Below, in pieces: positions 10,312 to 22,988 of a stretch of DNA of 64,000 nt (positions are counted from its first letter, which is position 1; each line of letters begins with the position of its first letter). The notes beneath the pieces are model-generated. The model was not told where the DNA came from and did no database searches. It saw nothing but the letters and a program-made list of their open reading frames with translations. Where the stretch lies: positions 558,001 through 622,000 of the forward strand of contig JAIUCV010000102.1 of the NCBI GenBank assembly GCA_026724425.1, in the 5' to 3' direction. The stretch comes from Erythrophleum ivorense. Taxonomy: Eukaryota > Streptophyta > Magnoliopsida > Fabales > Fabaceae. A program made the translations under genes and the position numbers.

Positions 10312-11238
10312 ATGTCCGTTGTAAAATTCTCCAGTGTAGATTTTTCCGTTCCCTTCGATACAGATTACTCCGGTAAGATGTGCCTATTTCTTGCTCGGAA
10401 TTTTGTTTAGTATTAGATTTCATGTGTCATGCTAAACAAGCCTATCGAATCAAACTTGTTTTCTCTTCATTGGTATCCTAATCATTGTTTGTTTATGCGT
10501 TGTCCGTTTTGGCAGCTGGTAAAACAGGCGTGTTCTGGGACGTGAATGATTTCCCAGTCCCCGACGGTCGCGGGATTCGTGAAATTGTGGAATTTGTTCT
10601 TAGGGAAAATGGTTATACTGGTGAGATATCATCGATCACGGTTTATGGAGACAAGGATCCGTTCTCGGCTGAAGAAGCGGCCAAGGGTGGATTCACATTC
10701 GTACAGAGAAGTAAGATTGATTTCCTCTCTACACCCTAATCTTATAGATGAATTAAGTTATTCTTTTCGCCTGTGTCTATATGATGTCCTCTCCTTTCTT
10801 TAATTGATTCATGTCCTCTACTTTATATATCAATTTTCAGGTGATGAATATTGGAGAATTAACGATATGCTATTGGATATTGCTTTGTGGGCGGTGAACA
10901 GCCCCTATCCTCCTGATCGCAACCCGGCAAACGTGATGGTCCTTGCCAAAAACAAGGAGAGAACCGATTTCGTCAGTTTCCTTCAGAATTTGAACAATGC
11001 AGATTTTAATGTCTTGTTAGTAGTGCCGGACGATGCTAAACCAGAAGAGCTGAATGTTCCAACTGTTAATGTGGCATGGTATTGGAAGAGCATACAAGGA
11101 GATGGAAAGCCTATACCCCAAAAGGAATTTCGAGTCCTTTTAGATCAACAACGAGATTATTTACGCAGTCTTTATAAAGACGATGTTTCTGAAGACGATG
11201 TTGGTGAAGGCGTTTGTGATCGGTGCCTTAACGACTGA
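10312..11238 (+). CDS. NYN-domain protein, copy 2 (complete)
   Basis: Exons are 10312-10372, 10516-10710 and 10841-11238. All junctions are GT-AG in phase 1, and the product is 217 aa. It begins MSVVKFSSVDFSVPFDTDYS and continues into GKTGVFWDVNDFPVP, the first NYN strand with an Asp expected in the active site. Exon 3 carries DEYWRINDMLLDIALWAV, NVLLVVPDDAKPEELNVP and VAWYWKSIQGDGKPIP. The acidic tail ends DRCLND. The ATG is in a good context (ACAATGTCC), and no earlier in-frame start fits the exon plan. Plant NYN proteins usually show an SGDxDF motif after the second helix. Here the place is taken by VMVLAKNKERTDF. The fold is likely kept but catalysis may be lost. Role unknown. Confidence 0.8.
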
Positions 11239-11391
11239 CTAGCTGATCGACATGATTTTCTGTATGCAATTTTTTGTGCTAAAAAATTGCTTTGCTTTGT
11301 TCTTGAGCATTATTTTAATATAAAATCAAGTCACTACTCTGAATAAGCAATCTGATGACATCTACAATTAGGAGATCTTAGCAGGTTCTCT

Positions 11392-11905
11392 TCAGTTCTC
11401 GCAGATAATGTCACATGCGATAATGTCACATACTGATCTCCCAATACTTTGCGTCCAACATGTCAATGCCGCATCTTGGCCTCCTGATCCTGACATTGTC
11501 GGGTTCAGCACGCCATCGATATCTTGCACGATTTTGGTGATGAAACCCTGAACAAACTGCGTCATTGTCCCATTCGACGGAACCACCATCGTTAAGTGGA
11601 CCGGGAACGGAGGAAGACGGAGGAGGTGATTTCTGGGGAGAATTTAGCCGCTCGATAACAGGCTTTGCATTCGGTAGCGAGCTTCGACTCAACCTTAGAC
11701 AGATCTGGAACCACGAAAGGAACAGACCAAGAGTGAAGAAATAGCGTCGGAGCTCTGCGTCCGATCCACAGCGACGAGTTAAAGCCCATTTATGGCCCAT
11801 GGTATCATCTGGGCCTAAATGACACATGCGTTTTATCCGGGTTCCGAAACTTATCTCAACGAAATACCCTCTCATCCTCATCGGCAGCCAGAGAAGTAAC
11901 CCCAA
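11392..11905 (-). other. Unrecognised minus-strand open frames between NYN copies 2 and 3
   Basis: All three minus frames stay open for long stretches here. One is 159 codons (11426-11905) and contains RRYFFTLGLFLSWFQICLRL, a membrane-like segment. The other two (11592-11789 and 11392-11589) read WSVPFVVPDLSKVESKLATE and MTQFVQGFITKIVQDIDGVL. The last looks protein-like. The sequence is more GC-rich than its surroundings, which fits a former coding region. A gene with a frameshift or small introns is possible. I cannot name a family. Confidence 0.3.
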
Positions 11906-11933
11906 AATTTCATTTGTTCATATTTCTCAATCG

Positions 11934-12818
11934 ATGGCAGAAAGCATGGACACGGCGGGCACGGACACGGAGAAGGAGAGGCAACCTCCTTACTGTAAGT
12001 AATGAAGATGTATATATAGATATTTACATATATATATATATCTCTTGCTGCGAAGATGAAGATGAAGATGATGATGCTTTGTTTCCTAATTGTAAAAATG
12101 CGTTGGCAGATTCGAATACGCGCGTTTTCTGGGACGTGGTGGATTTCCCAGTCCCTCTGGATGGCGATTTGGATCTCTTTTGTTTTGAAGTCAGCGGAGC
12201 TATTAGTAATGAACGCTTTAGTGGTGAGGTCGAATTCTATGCTTATGGTGACGAAATAACTGATCAAGACAGGATGGCGATTCGCAAGGCCGGTATCTGG
12301 CTCTTACAAGAAGGTAAACTAAGGGAAAAATGATGTGATAGTTTGGCTTAGGGGAACATTGAAAAAGAGAGTGAATGATATTTTATGAAATTTGACTAAA
12401 TCGGTAAACCTGACAAAGTGCTTTGCGTTGATATATATCCATTTTTTCAGGGGCTGAGAAACGTGAGAGGCTCAATAGGATGCTATTGGACGTGCTTGAG
12501 TATGCACACCGCAATCGTGATCCAGCTGATGCAAATTTTCTCATAGCTATGAAAGACATTCCAGAGAAAGACACCAAGTTGTTGAGCATTATGCAGTTTT
12601 TGAGGCAAAAAGGTTATGAGGTATGGTTCGTAGTGCCCGATGACTACCCAGCATCGCTAGTGCCAACTTTTGATTATGCAACCTTAGTTTGGCGCTGGTC
12701 AATTCTCTGTGCTGGAGGTTACCCTATCGAGTCGTCTGATTCAGATTCTGATGCCCACGAAACCTTACTAGCTGCCAAGAAACCTCAGAATGAGGAGGGA
12801 AGCTCACAAGGTGCTTAA
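11934..12818 (+). CDS. NYN-domain protein, copy 3 (divergent)
   Basis: Exons are 11934-11994, 12110-12313 and 12451-12818, giving 210 aa with the same plan as copies 1 and 2 (61-bp exon 1, phase 1 introns). The product starts MAESMDTAGTDTEKERQPPY. It then shows NTRVFWDVVDFPVPLDG and FSGEVEFYAYGDEI in exon 2. Exon 3 has RLNRMLLDVLEYAHRNRDPA, NFLIAMKDIPEKDTK and YEVWFVVPDDYPAS, ending in a Ser/Asp-rich tail. Similarity to copies 1 and 2 is clear at protein level but the DNA has diverged, so this is an older duplicate. The SGDxDF motif is again missing. Intron 1 has a (TA)n run. The shared exon plan supports the ATG at 11934. Confidence 0.75.
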
Positions 12819-15800
12819 CTAAAAACTATCTCTTAATTATGTTAAAAGAGTGGGAAGAATGCGAGCAAGTATCAAGGTAATGCGAGCAACTGATCTTCAC
12901 TCTCACAGTCTCACTCTCACATTTTTATTCGCCGGTACTATTTCTATCTCAAGTTTACGGCGAGTGATTCACCGGAATCTGATTAGGAATTACGAGGATT
13001 TCATGCAATTATGGAATTTTGTTTTAGAGTTGTTATGTGAGATGGCGGTTTTTTTGTTTTGCTTTTGTTAATCTGTGATCTTTTATCCTCTTGGTGTTTA
13101 GTTGGCTTAGGAAGTACAATTATTAAATTGAGATTTTATGGATTGCACTGAATCATTGCTAGTATTGTGGAATGCGCGTGATGTAGAGGAATATTTCAGT
13201 GGGGAAAAGTTGGAAAAATGAATGACCAAGTTAGGTATAAAGATGTTAATTCTCATTGGCAATGCTGCGTTGCATTAATATTCATTTGGGAGTTTGGAGC
13301 TTAAAATGAGGTGTCTTGCGTGTACGCAAAACATATTGTGTTATATATGTATGACTCAACTCCTCCTTAAAATGAATCAATGCAGTGGAAATTAGGAGAT
13401 GTTTTCATGACTAATCAATATGCTTGTTTCAAATATTCCAGTCACTTGTAACTGAGCTAGACTCCAAGGATATTGGGTTTTGGTCTGTGAAGCTCTTGTC
13501 TTAATACTGTTCGTCCTCTTATGACATTCCACAAGGAGTCATATTCTCTCTGCTCTCTCGACTATGATATTATTGTTGGATATCAATCCAAGTCATGAGT
13601 AGTGTCCAAACCAAACTAGTATGAGGCCTTTTGGGAAGGAGCCCAAAGGTAAATCCGTGAGGGCTAAGATACATGGGCCCAGCCCAAAGCGGACAATATC
13701 ATACTATTAGAGAGTTGTATACGGGCTTGAAAAGCCCTAGAATTATTATCACGCAAAAGTAGATGTAGTTACACTTTGACAAAATTTTAAAGTAGAAGTG
13801 ATCCTATTCGTCGTGGAGTCATTGAAGAATCCAACAAGTGCTCTCTATGTAAAACTGCAGGTATGACATGTGCAGACATCTTCAGCTCGTACAGGGACCA
13901 TATAATTGATCAATTGGATCGTCCCCTGGTGCATCTAATCATCCCAAGACAAGCGATTTGTTTGCTGAATAAAGCACTAGTATCAACCTAGTCTCAAGAA
14001 TATGAATCCTCGGATCCGTGCAAAAGCTTCCATGTGATTAATTTCCCGAGGGACTGGTAAGCCAAATTTCATTCAATATAATAACACACACTATTGTCAT
14101 TTAGATATCCATTCTCTTCACAACCGACATCGCCTTTCTTTTGATATGTGTTATCATCAGGGCGGCTAAAAAGGGTATTAGAGAATATGGAATAAGGGTA
14201 TTAGAGAATATGGAATTGACAAACTAGTACGTACCTTTCTCTCGTGCATGCAGAATATTTAATTACTTGATCAATTCGTCATGAGATACCAGAGTTCGGA
14301 AGAACACAAATATTAAACGACAAACAATTTATTAAAAAACTAACAATGATTCGATTTCAGCTGTCCTAGCTGCATCAACAACCAGCAAACTTGGAATGTA
14401 TTAACATTGTCTTACTATAATACCTTAAACGACAAAATAAACATTAAATTTTGGACAAAAGTAGAGTATTGTAGATGTGTATACAATATTTGAATTTTGA
14501 TAGTTTATTCTTGGCCATTATAATAAGATAATTTTAACTGGAATTTTTTTGAAAATGTTTATATAGATCTACTACTTTTTATTATTTGATATATATAAAT
14601 GAAAATTGTTAACTCTGAACCTCACAGCTCTTCATTGGTTTTTATATCCTCTTGTGGATTTGGGAGATTCTTCGATCCCTAAATGAATTAACAATGTGAT
14701 CCTAATGTGATGTATTTATCTTTAAATAAACTTTTTCTGTATCACCTTCGCATATCTAGTATAAAACATCGTTCTCACTTTGGTAGCCACCGCTATCTTA
14801 ACAAACTAATATTTGTAAGAAAAAAATGACCAAAACAAACGAACACATAAAAAAATACATTCACCGGTGATATTCGCATTATTAAATTATTTCGTTAGTT
14901 ATGGATTTAGAAAGTTTTCGTATAATCAGTATAAAAATTATAATTTTGTACATCCTAACAAGAATCAAAACTGAACAAAAACAAAGTAAACTAATGAATA
15001 TAGAAGCTTGACTTCCTAACATTCACTGACTTGTACATTTGTGCGCAAGTAAAATGACCTAACTGTATACGTTCAATCGTGTAATTCTTTATACAAGGCG
15101 AGTAAATAGTTCACACAAAACGTGGTCACGATTCACGAATCTCTTTAGCAACTTCAATTGAGAAAGAGTACCAACGAAGAGTAAAAGACCTGTTAAATAC
15201 TCATCAACAATTTAGTAGTTAATGAGACTTCTCCAGAAGAGTCCAAAAAGTCTTCTTTTAAATGCCTTGAGGAGTTCACCTTTTTATCAATCGTAACAAA
15301 GCAGAAATGATTTCGTCTGCGACCAAATTGGAATGAAATTTAGTATTGGCTTTCACTTGTAAAAGACTATCGCATGCCTGTGATAAATTTCAATATACTC
15401 AGAAGTAGTTACAAAATTCAAATAACAAGAACAAACGTAAAGGATCGTTATTATCGAAAACCAAAAGACCATGAAAGATGATATTTTGTAGCGAATTACA
15501 ACGTAAATGGGTGTTTCAAGGAACACGTGCAAATAACATTTAGGCAACGGTAGGTCCTTAATATTATATATATATATATATATGATATACCTAAATAAAT
15601 TGAGACTTTATAATCATTATAAAATGACAGATCGTACGTCCATTTCATATATTCTTCCTCCACGATTTCATACGATTTTCTCTAGCCTATTGCTCTAATT
15701 TTCTATACTCTTCTGGAACTTCCCCTCATTGTTTAGCCGAAATTTTTAAAGTTTCACCAATATACCGTAACGAGCTAGACGTCGTTATGAGTTTATAGAA

Positions 15801-18060
15801 CCCTCTGTTATTGTAGAATGAATGATGACTTATAGATTTTTGTATTTAATTATGTTTATATTTCTTATATAATACACCAAGCATGTCTTTAATTTGCTAT
15901 TAAGATCTACATGTCCCAAAGTTACTAAACAAATCGCATATTACTTTTTTGTTTGCTTACATCGTTCGAGGATTGCATATCTTCTAACATAAGTATCCTT
16001 ATTATAGATATGCACCTGATTGTAACACCTTGATAATACTATCTCATTGATGATAGTACTCTTGAATTTTGCAACAATTTGTATATCTCTTGAATATGAC
16101 TTACTATGTCATATACGTCATTGCAAGAGGTGAACTTAAGAAAAGGGGTCTTTAAAATATAAAACTCTATTTTGACCCTCTCGTCCGACAAGCACGAGTG
16201 CATAGTCATATGACGTCTCACCATTAAGGTTTAACAATTTTTGACGATGTTGACCAAAAAAAGATAAACTAATTTGACGATAATAAATCAAATTAAGATT
16301 GCTTCCCATGCAAACTTTCTTCATCTTGTAGAGAAATATTCGATATAAATACATGCATATAGTTATTTAAGCTGTATGCCAAACCGTTAAATTTGATTAG
16401 TCAAATCAAACTTTCGTCTGTATGCCAGACGAGTATTAATCCATATTACGATTAACTGATACCCAGTAAGAAATAACCGTCTGTAAATTGGTCCCCACAA
16501 AAATCTACAACATACGTACGTACTTACTTCGCAGACATTAGTACACAGTAAACACTGATCTTCTAGATTGATGTCGTCAATCGTCATTCGAATATAAGCA
16601 AACACAATAATTTTAATTTTTAGGGTGAATTCTCGTACTCTCTCCTCTTGAGTACTAGGTACGTTAAATTTTAAGATATGATTAGTCCGGTTGAACCACA
16701 TATATATATATATATATGCATGTGAAATACGAATCTTAGACCCTTTTTGTCAATGTTACCTGCACATGTATTCGATAAACGCGGCTTGAAAAAGATCTTA
16801 CCTCTTTGACCTAATTCAGTCTCCATCTTTTAATTTCCATGAGGAGGTTGTGAATTTTCAAGTAGTATTTCTCATCACTCACCAAGTCTATCAATTTCTT
16901 CGCATCACCCTGTACTCTAATGACCTATCTGAAGTTATTTGAATACATCGACATAGGTTTTAATAGTATATTAAGCTACGAGGTTGTATCTAGCACACAA
17001 TATATTAACGAACTCTTCAACAAATAACATTCCTTCTTTGCCATCACTCATCATTCAAATTACACATTTTATACATAAAACACGAAACTTTTTATATATT
17101 AAACAAAATGACTAATGTCTTGTCCATAGAGATTTTTAAGGTCGAAGGTCATCGTAGCGATGTGGGCTTTCTTCCTACATTACAGTTGATATGTGGATCC
17201 CACGCGGACCCTACTTTTACCCAATAGTTACGTGTTATGGTCCCACATTCTTTCTCTCTTTTCCTTTTACTATTTATTTAGCCCGACTAATTTACTGATT
17301 ACGATTAACAACAACAAACCATCCTTTATTTCAAAATAAAAAGATCAGTTAGTATTTTTTTGCTAATGATTTTTATTGCTTTTTTTATAGTGGTTTATTT
17401 TTAACAACGGATCAACTTTAGTATCAGGTCACTTCAGCAAAAAGAAAGGAAAAAAACTTTATCAGGCAATACACCGTAAAGTAGTTTTGCTTTGTTTGCT
17501 ACACTTATACGAGGAAGCCACTAAAATATACTTTTCTGGTTTTTTTTGGTAAAATGTTACTAAAATAGACTTATAAGCAAGTACAAGTTGCAACTGAAAC
17601 AAAGGTAATTAAATTGTGAATTGGATAGAAGAATCGGTGAAACTGAAAACCAAAGGCTGAAAAAGCTTTACTCGAGAGACTTAGCTTGGGTTATCTTGCT
17701 CGAACGATGATGACGCTTATGTGCGCGTGGTAATTAGCCAAGCAAGGATCGTACATTCTACATCAGATTAATTTCAGGAATATAACAAACATTTCAAATT
17801 ATAAACGTAATAATAATTAACATGTTGGAGGCTAATAAGCTTCATATGTTTATTTGTAAGTGGCGGCACATGCGACGGAATTATGACATAACGAAACACC
17901 AAATATTAAACACCAAATATCGGGGATAAAACAACTAATACTCCCATTTTTTTTATAGGAAAACTTATTAGAAAGAGAAAAGAAAGTGAGAGCAAAAAGA
18001 CACATGCATTTTCCTCATGCATGTCTTTTTGTGTGTGCCAGTTTCCTCAAAGTATAAACG
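12819..18060. other. 5.2-kb spacer, no recognised gene
   Basis: A plus-strand frame at 12850-13071 is probably 3' UTR of the NYN gene. Around 13560-13760 is a stretch with GGGCCCAGCCCAAAGCGGAC resembling plant retroelement LTR or promoter sequence, but no partner copy is visible. The rest is AT-rich with (TA)n runs near 15566 and 16700. The stretch before 18 kb is presumably the NST2 promoter. Confidence 0.5.
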
Positions 18061-18074
18061 TATATATATATATA
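18061..18074 (+). promoter_or_regulatory. TATA-like element of the NAC gene
   Basis: A TATATATATATATA run lies about 96 bp before the ATG at 18170 and is followed by a CT-rich leader. Confidence 0.45.
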
Positions 18075-18169
18075 CCACATTTCTATCTTCTTCTTCATCT
18101 TTGCTCTCACTTTTTGGGTTAGTTACAAACTTGTTCTACCATCTTCTTCTTCTTCTTTTATCTTTAACA

Positions 18170-19484
18170 ATGAACATATCAGTAAATGGACAGTCACAAG
18201 TACCTCCTGGGTTTAGGTTTCACCCAACCGAGGAAGAGCTCTTGCAGTATTACCTCCGCAAGAAAATCTCCAACATTAAGATCGACCTCGATGTTATTCG
18301 CGATGTTGATCTCAACAAGCTCGAGCCTTGGGATATTCAAGGTTCATCATATATCTTTATTTGCCTTACTTATTTCAAATTTGGATCGACCGTATACTTA
18401 ATTAGACATTCTGATTATTGACTAAGCTATAACTAGGGGTGTATGTATTAAATAAATTCATCCATTCACGATCAGTCATAAACTAGTGATTTGATCTCAC
18501 GAAAATTCGCAGAATAAAATATATATACCCTTTTCCACTTAATTAACGGATTCTAGAGATTTAATACAATATTTAGTTGATTGATTGTTAGAAAGTATAC
18601 TGTATAGCAGTAGAATTACTAGTCTTTCATCCATTACAATTCATCAATTAGAATCCAACTCTTATGTTGCCATATATGCAGAGATGTGCAAGATTGGAAC
18701 AACGCCCCAAAACGATTGGTACTTCTTTAGCCACAAGGACAAGAAGTATCCAACGGGAACCAGAACCAACCGAGCCACAACGGTCGGGTTTTGGAAAGCA
18801 ACCGGACGTGACAAGATCATATACAGCAATGGTGATAGGATCGGTATGCGGAAGACTCTTGTCTTCTACAAAGGTCGAGCTCCTCATGGTCAAAAATCCG
18901 ATTGGATCATGCACGAATATAGACTCGACGAGAATTTACTAGCCTCCTCGAATCATGATGATGATGACGTCACTGTAGAACAGTGTGACGAAGGATGGGT
19001 GGTGTGTCGTGTTTTCATGAAGAAGAGTCTTTGTAAAACCATCATTAGCAGCCCGTCGAGGTCGGTGAAGACGTCGTCGTTCAACGATGAGACCATCGAG
19101 CAACTTCTTGAAGTTATGGGGCAATCTTGTAAAGAAGAGATAGTTTTAGACCCTTTCTTGAAACTCCCTAACCTCGAGAGCCCTAACAACACCGTCACGA
19201 GTTACCAGCGGTTGATGGACGACCAGGTCAACAGCTGCAAAATTGTGGATCCCAGCTTCGTTACTAGCTGGGCCGCCTTGGATCGGCTCGTTGCCTCGCA
19301 GCTAAATGGGCCCAACGCATATTCAATCCCAGCTGTCGATGAGATCCCACAATCACCGTTTCATGGATTAAACCGGTCCGGTTGTTACAATACCGGTTTA
19401 ATGCCGGACTTTTACATACCGGAGATGGAGATATGGAGCGATGACGTCATCGTCCAACCCGTTGTGCCACGTGTCGAACAGTAG
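18170..19484 (+). CDS. NST2: NAC transcription factor NST2 (NAC066-like)
   Basis: This is a NAC-family regulator of secondary wall thickening, known in Arabidopsis anthers. Exons are 18170-18341 and 18682-19484 (phase 1 junction, CAA G|AG), giving 324 aa. The NAC domain covers residues 9 to about 160. Subdomain A is VPPGFRFHPTEEELLQYYL, with DLDVIRDVDLNKLEPWDIQ, then NDWYFFSHKDKKYPTGTRTN, VGFWKATGRDK, RKTLVFYKGRAPHGQKSDWI and EGWVVCRVF. The C-terminal activation part keeps TIEQLLEVMGQSCKEEIVLD and SWAALDRLVASQLNGPNAYS. As I remember AT3G61910 it ends LNGSG. Here the frame ends VVPRVEQ, while the next frame reads CHVSNSSG to a TAG at 19489-19491, so a small indel appears to have changed the last residues. 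It differs from NST1 and SND1 in its N-terminus and C-terminal motifs. Confidence 0.93.
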
Positions 19485-20428
19485 TGGATAGCGGAAATGT
19501 AAGAGAGAAAGTGATTACCAAAAAAAAAAATTGTGTAGAAAGTTTTACCAAAAAAGAAAAAAACATTGTGTAGAAAGATATAATAATCATACCATAGTAT
19601 ATAGTTGTTTGAAACAGTTCAGAAAAAAATGTCAGATTTTTAATAATTACAGTGGTTATGTGAAATCATTACAGAAACCAAAATTTTCTGTGTGGCGTAC
19701 ATTTTATTTCATGGTTTTAGTTTACTTTATAGAATAATGGTTTCGCTATCATTCGATGACCAAAAGATATATTACATTTTCGATTGTAAAACTAAAAATC
19801 ATTGTCTGTCACATGATTTGCCTGGTGATTTCTATGTACATTTATAAAAAGAAAAGGATTTTTACAAAAAGTTAATAGTCATTTTACTCTCTAATTAGTA
19901 TTTTCCACTGTATTTATATTTTATAGAGAATATTTCTTCTATGAAATTTTATATATTATGTTAGTACTTAAAATGCTTAGTTTGATGTTGAGTAGATTGC
20001 TTCTTTCATCATTACACATAGATTAACCCGATTAATCACCCCAACCAACTTGGATTAAGATGCACCAAGTGCCTGATCAGAGCTAATTAACCTACCTATC
20101 AAAGTTAATCACCCTCAGTTTATTTCATTTTAGCATTTTTCTATCGTTTTTGTTGAATGATCTCTTTCGCGGTGGGCCGGGAATCTTATATTTGAAGAAA
20201 AAAGTGGATGATTCCAATATTCGCTTCTTCTTTTTTCATCATGTGTTGATATTAGCGAAGGCTCAATAGCTGTTTGCCTTTCATTTTCTTTCCTTCATAT
20301 TCCACTTTAGCTTTCCCTAATATCAGAGGTAACAACCATATGAAACAAATTAATCAAATGAGAAAAAATATATACAACTTTGATCTCGAGGGGGCATCAA
20401 TTTTTCTATATATGATCTTTTACTATGT
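19485..20428. other. Spacer, no gene seen
   Basis: AT-rich 3' flank of the NAC gene. The 68-codon frame at 19531-19737 has no family signature. Confidence 0.5.
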
Positions 20429-20996
20429 TGCATGGAAACGCCGTTAGAGTCACGTTTCCCGTTTCGGAAACATTTCTGAAACGGAAACTCTCGGAAACTT
20501 GTTGGAAACTTGTCGGAAACTCGTTTTTTCACATTTCCTAAAATTTGCAATTTGGAAACTTGTTGGAAACTTGTGTTTCTAAAATTGACGAAAACTTAAT
20601 TCTTAGTTTTTGAAAACATAATAGCTAAATAATTACATAACAAATAATAATATTAACTGATTAATATAATTATTTAAGATAAATAAATGATTAATTTGAT
20701 TCATTAGATTATATGAGAGTACTCTTAGCATTATATATGGAGTTTTAAGATCTTTATATCGATGAAGATAGTTGAAGATAGTTTTCATCGATAAAGCGCA
20801 TAACAATAATAATAATAAATATTTTAAAATTGAACATTATGATATTTATCTTTAGTTAAGCTATTTAATATTTAATATAATATATATATATATATATATA
20901 TTATTTTTTATTTATATATACACGTTTCCAAAACGTTTCCAAACTTAAATTTTTCAAAATGTACGTTTCCCGCGTTTTCGTTTCCGTTTCCGTGCA
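20429..20996. mobile_element. Candidate MITE-like element with terminal inverted repeats
   Basis: The left end TGCATGGAAACG is matched at the right end by CGTTTCCGTGCA, an inverted repeat with one mismatch. Inside each end are many copies of GGAAAC (left) or GTTTCC (right), and the centre is very AT-rich with a (TA)n run at about 20880-20902. It has no coding capacity. I could not make out a clear target-site duplication, so the superfamily stays open. Confidence 0.55.
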
Positions 20997-22616
20997 AAAT
21001 ATATCATTTGTGTGGGGCTGTTGGCTGTGAGCTTTGATAGGTGGCTTCTGCTTCGTATATATTGTACCACAAATTTGTTGACCCAGGCCCATTTTCATAT
21101 ATCAATAACGACATGTTAATCGACATTATAGGTCCACTGTCCACTCAATGCCTTAGTTGATTCGTGTCACAAATTTTAAATTGTGTTCTTCTTTGTTCTT
21201 GTCTCTTTGATTTTCTCCTTATTAGGAATTGACAAACACATTTGAATTTAAGAAATCAACGTGATGTTCGGTCGATGTACGGCTTGGATATTGACAATTA
21301 AACATTGATCTTCTAATGTTCTCTCACATCAAAAATTTATTAGAAATTAAAAAGGCGTATTATCTTTAAATAAATGTATGTTGATTCTTGAAATAAAAAT
21401 ACTTAAAAAAGTATAATAAAGGCTTTCCACTAATGGCGATACACTCGACCGACAATTGTATCCTGCCCGGTTATTACATGCCCATACCTGATGATCGCGC
21501 GCTGAGTTTGAGTAGATTCGTATTTGAACTCCTTTACTTAAAGAAAGTTGGAGAATACTTAAAGAAATTTGGAGAATCTCCAAAGTTCAAAGTTCAAACA
21601 ACTCTTTCTGAAAAATGCATAATGAACTTTTTCTTTATTGCTTAAAACTATAGTTAGGAGATTAACTGAGATGGATATATCGGTCGATTTACTACTGGTG
21701 AAATTGTATAGAGCTTTTTTATTGGGATGTTTAACTGGTGAAATATCATAATATGTAGTTTACAATTTAGGAAAAAAAAAACAGAACTACTCGCAAGGTA
21801 TATGTTTTGGCTTTTGTGCTTGTAAAATAAGGTTATCTACAGACAATATTAATTTGGCTGGTAAACAAAGTTATTCATTTTGCTCTTTGCCTCTTTCTTT
21901 CGTTTTACATTCTTTTTCGTGCCTAGTGGTTGGTTAGTAAAGGTAGATTTAGTCAAGTCATTTACAAAAACAACAAAATAATATAGTATAAAAAAAATAG
22001 ACTTGCTTTTTTGGTTTAATCCGCAACTCTATTATGGAGTATGGACAAACAGATTTGTTTTTAGGGTCAATCAAATTTAATGCGACGTAGAAACCGGCCG
22101 TTACAATAGAAAGATAGAACCAGCATAATTACATTTTTCTACAAAAAAAAGGAACGCTGTTAAATTGAAATCAACTGAGAATCTTTTTTTCAAACAAATC
22201 GAATTAATTTAATAGTGACTACCTTTCCACGTTTCAAATTTATACGTCTCCTAACGAATATCAAACGCAAATTGCCAAAAAAAACTTGTTCGCCATCTAC
22301 AATCATCTTCACCGTCGTGATCATCATCAATAAGATAAACATATAGCACCAGACAAATTATAAAACAACATTTAGCATTCATAATTTCACAATTATAAAA
22401 TTAATAGTTCCGAACACCCACTTCTACTCCTAATCTTGTGGGTTAGGCCGTGTTAGGCTCCACAACGCCACAAGATCAAACCCTTTAAAACAAAAGAAAA
22501 TTAAAGAGAAATAAAAGCTGAAAGATTAAAAACAAATACAATATTTTTGTACCCTTAGCACTTGCTTGCACCACCGTCTTGATCAAGCTCATGTATGATC
22601 ACCATAATCATCATCA
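20997..22616. other. Spacer, no gene seen
   Basis: AT-rich sequence downstream of the SAUR gene (which is on the minus strand). No coding signal with a family signature. Confidence 0.5.
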
Positions 22617-22988
22617 TCAAGCTCTAAAACATCCAACAAGATGATTATGGGTATGATTATGATGTTGATGATGGTGATTACTATGATAATTAACCGATCT
22701 CTCTCTATGGATCATGTCTTGAACATACCGGAAAACCTCCACGCGGCAAGGAATGGTGATGGTACCTTTCTGCTCGAATCCATACTCTTCCTCTGCTTCA
22801 TTCAAGAGTTGCATGAACAATGGATGGTTAAAATAACAAACAGGAATCACAAATCTTTGTTTCTCCTCTTCTTTTGATCCCACTTTGATTGCTAAACAAC
22901 CTTTTGGAACATCTTTGATCCCTTGTTTGCTACTGTTCTTAGAACGATGTGAATGAAAACCCTTTGAGGCTTTTTCTCCAGAACCCAT
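22617..22988 (-). CDS. SAUR-like auxin-responsive protein (AT3G61900-like)
   Basis: A single-exon gene of 123 aa, as usual for SAURs. The SAUR domain runs from about residue 25 to 100: KDVPKGCLAIKVGS, QRFVIPVCYFNHPLFMQLLN, EAEEEYGFEQKGTITIPC and VEVFRYVQDMI. A His/Asn-rich tail (HHHQHHNHTHNH) ends GCFRA. SAURs of this type inhibit PP2C.D phosphatases and so promote proton-pump activity and cell expansion. That role is known for the family and not shown for this member. The position between NST2 and MIR166B matches the Arabidopsis order, where AT3G61900 (SAUR33 in my memory) lies. The start is the only Met before the conserved region. Confidence 0.9.
   Translation of the reverse strand: MGSGEKASKGFHSHRSKNSSKQGIKDVPKGCLAIKVGSKEEEKQRFVIPVCYFNHPLFMQLLNEAEEEYGFEQKGTITIPCRVEVFRYVQDMIHRERSVNYHSNHHHQHHNHTHNHLVGCFRA

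Noticed and set aside
11878..12267. 129-codon minus-strand frame
   Set aside because: It is antisense to exons 1-2 of NYN copy 3 and partly a TA repeat translation.
13560..13760. Possible retroelement LTR with GGGCCCAGCCCAAAGCGGAC
   Set aside because: Only one copy is visible and no primer-binding site or paired terminus was found.
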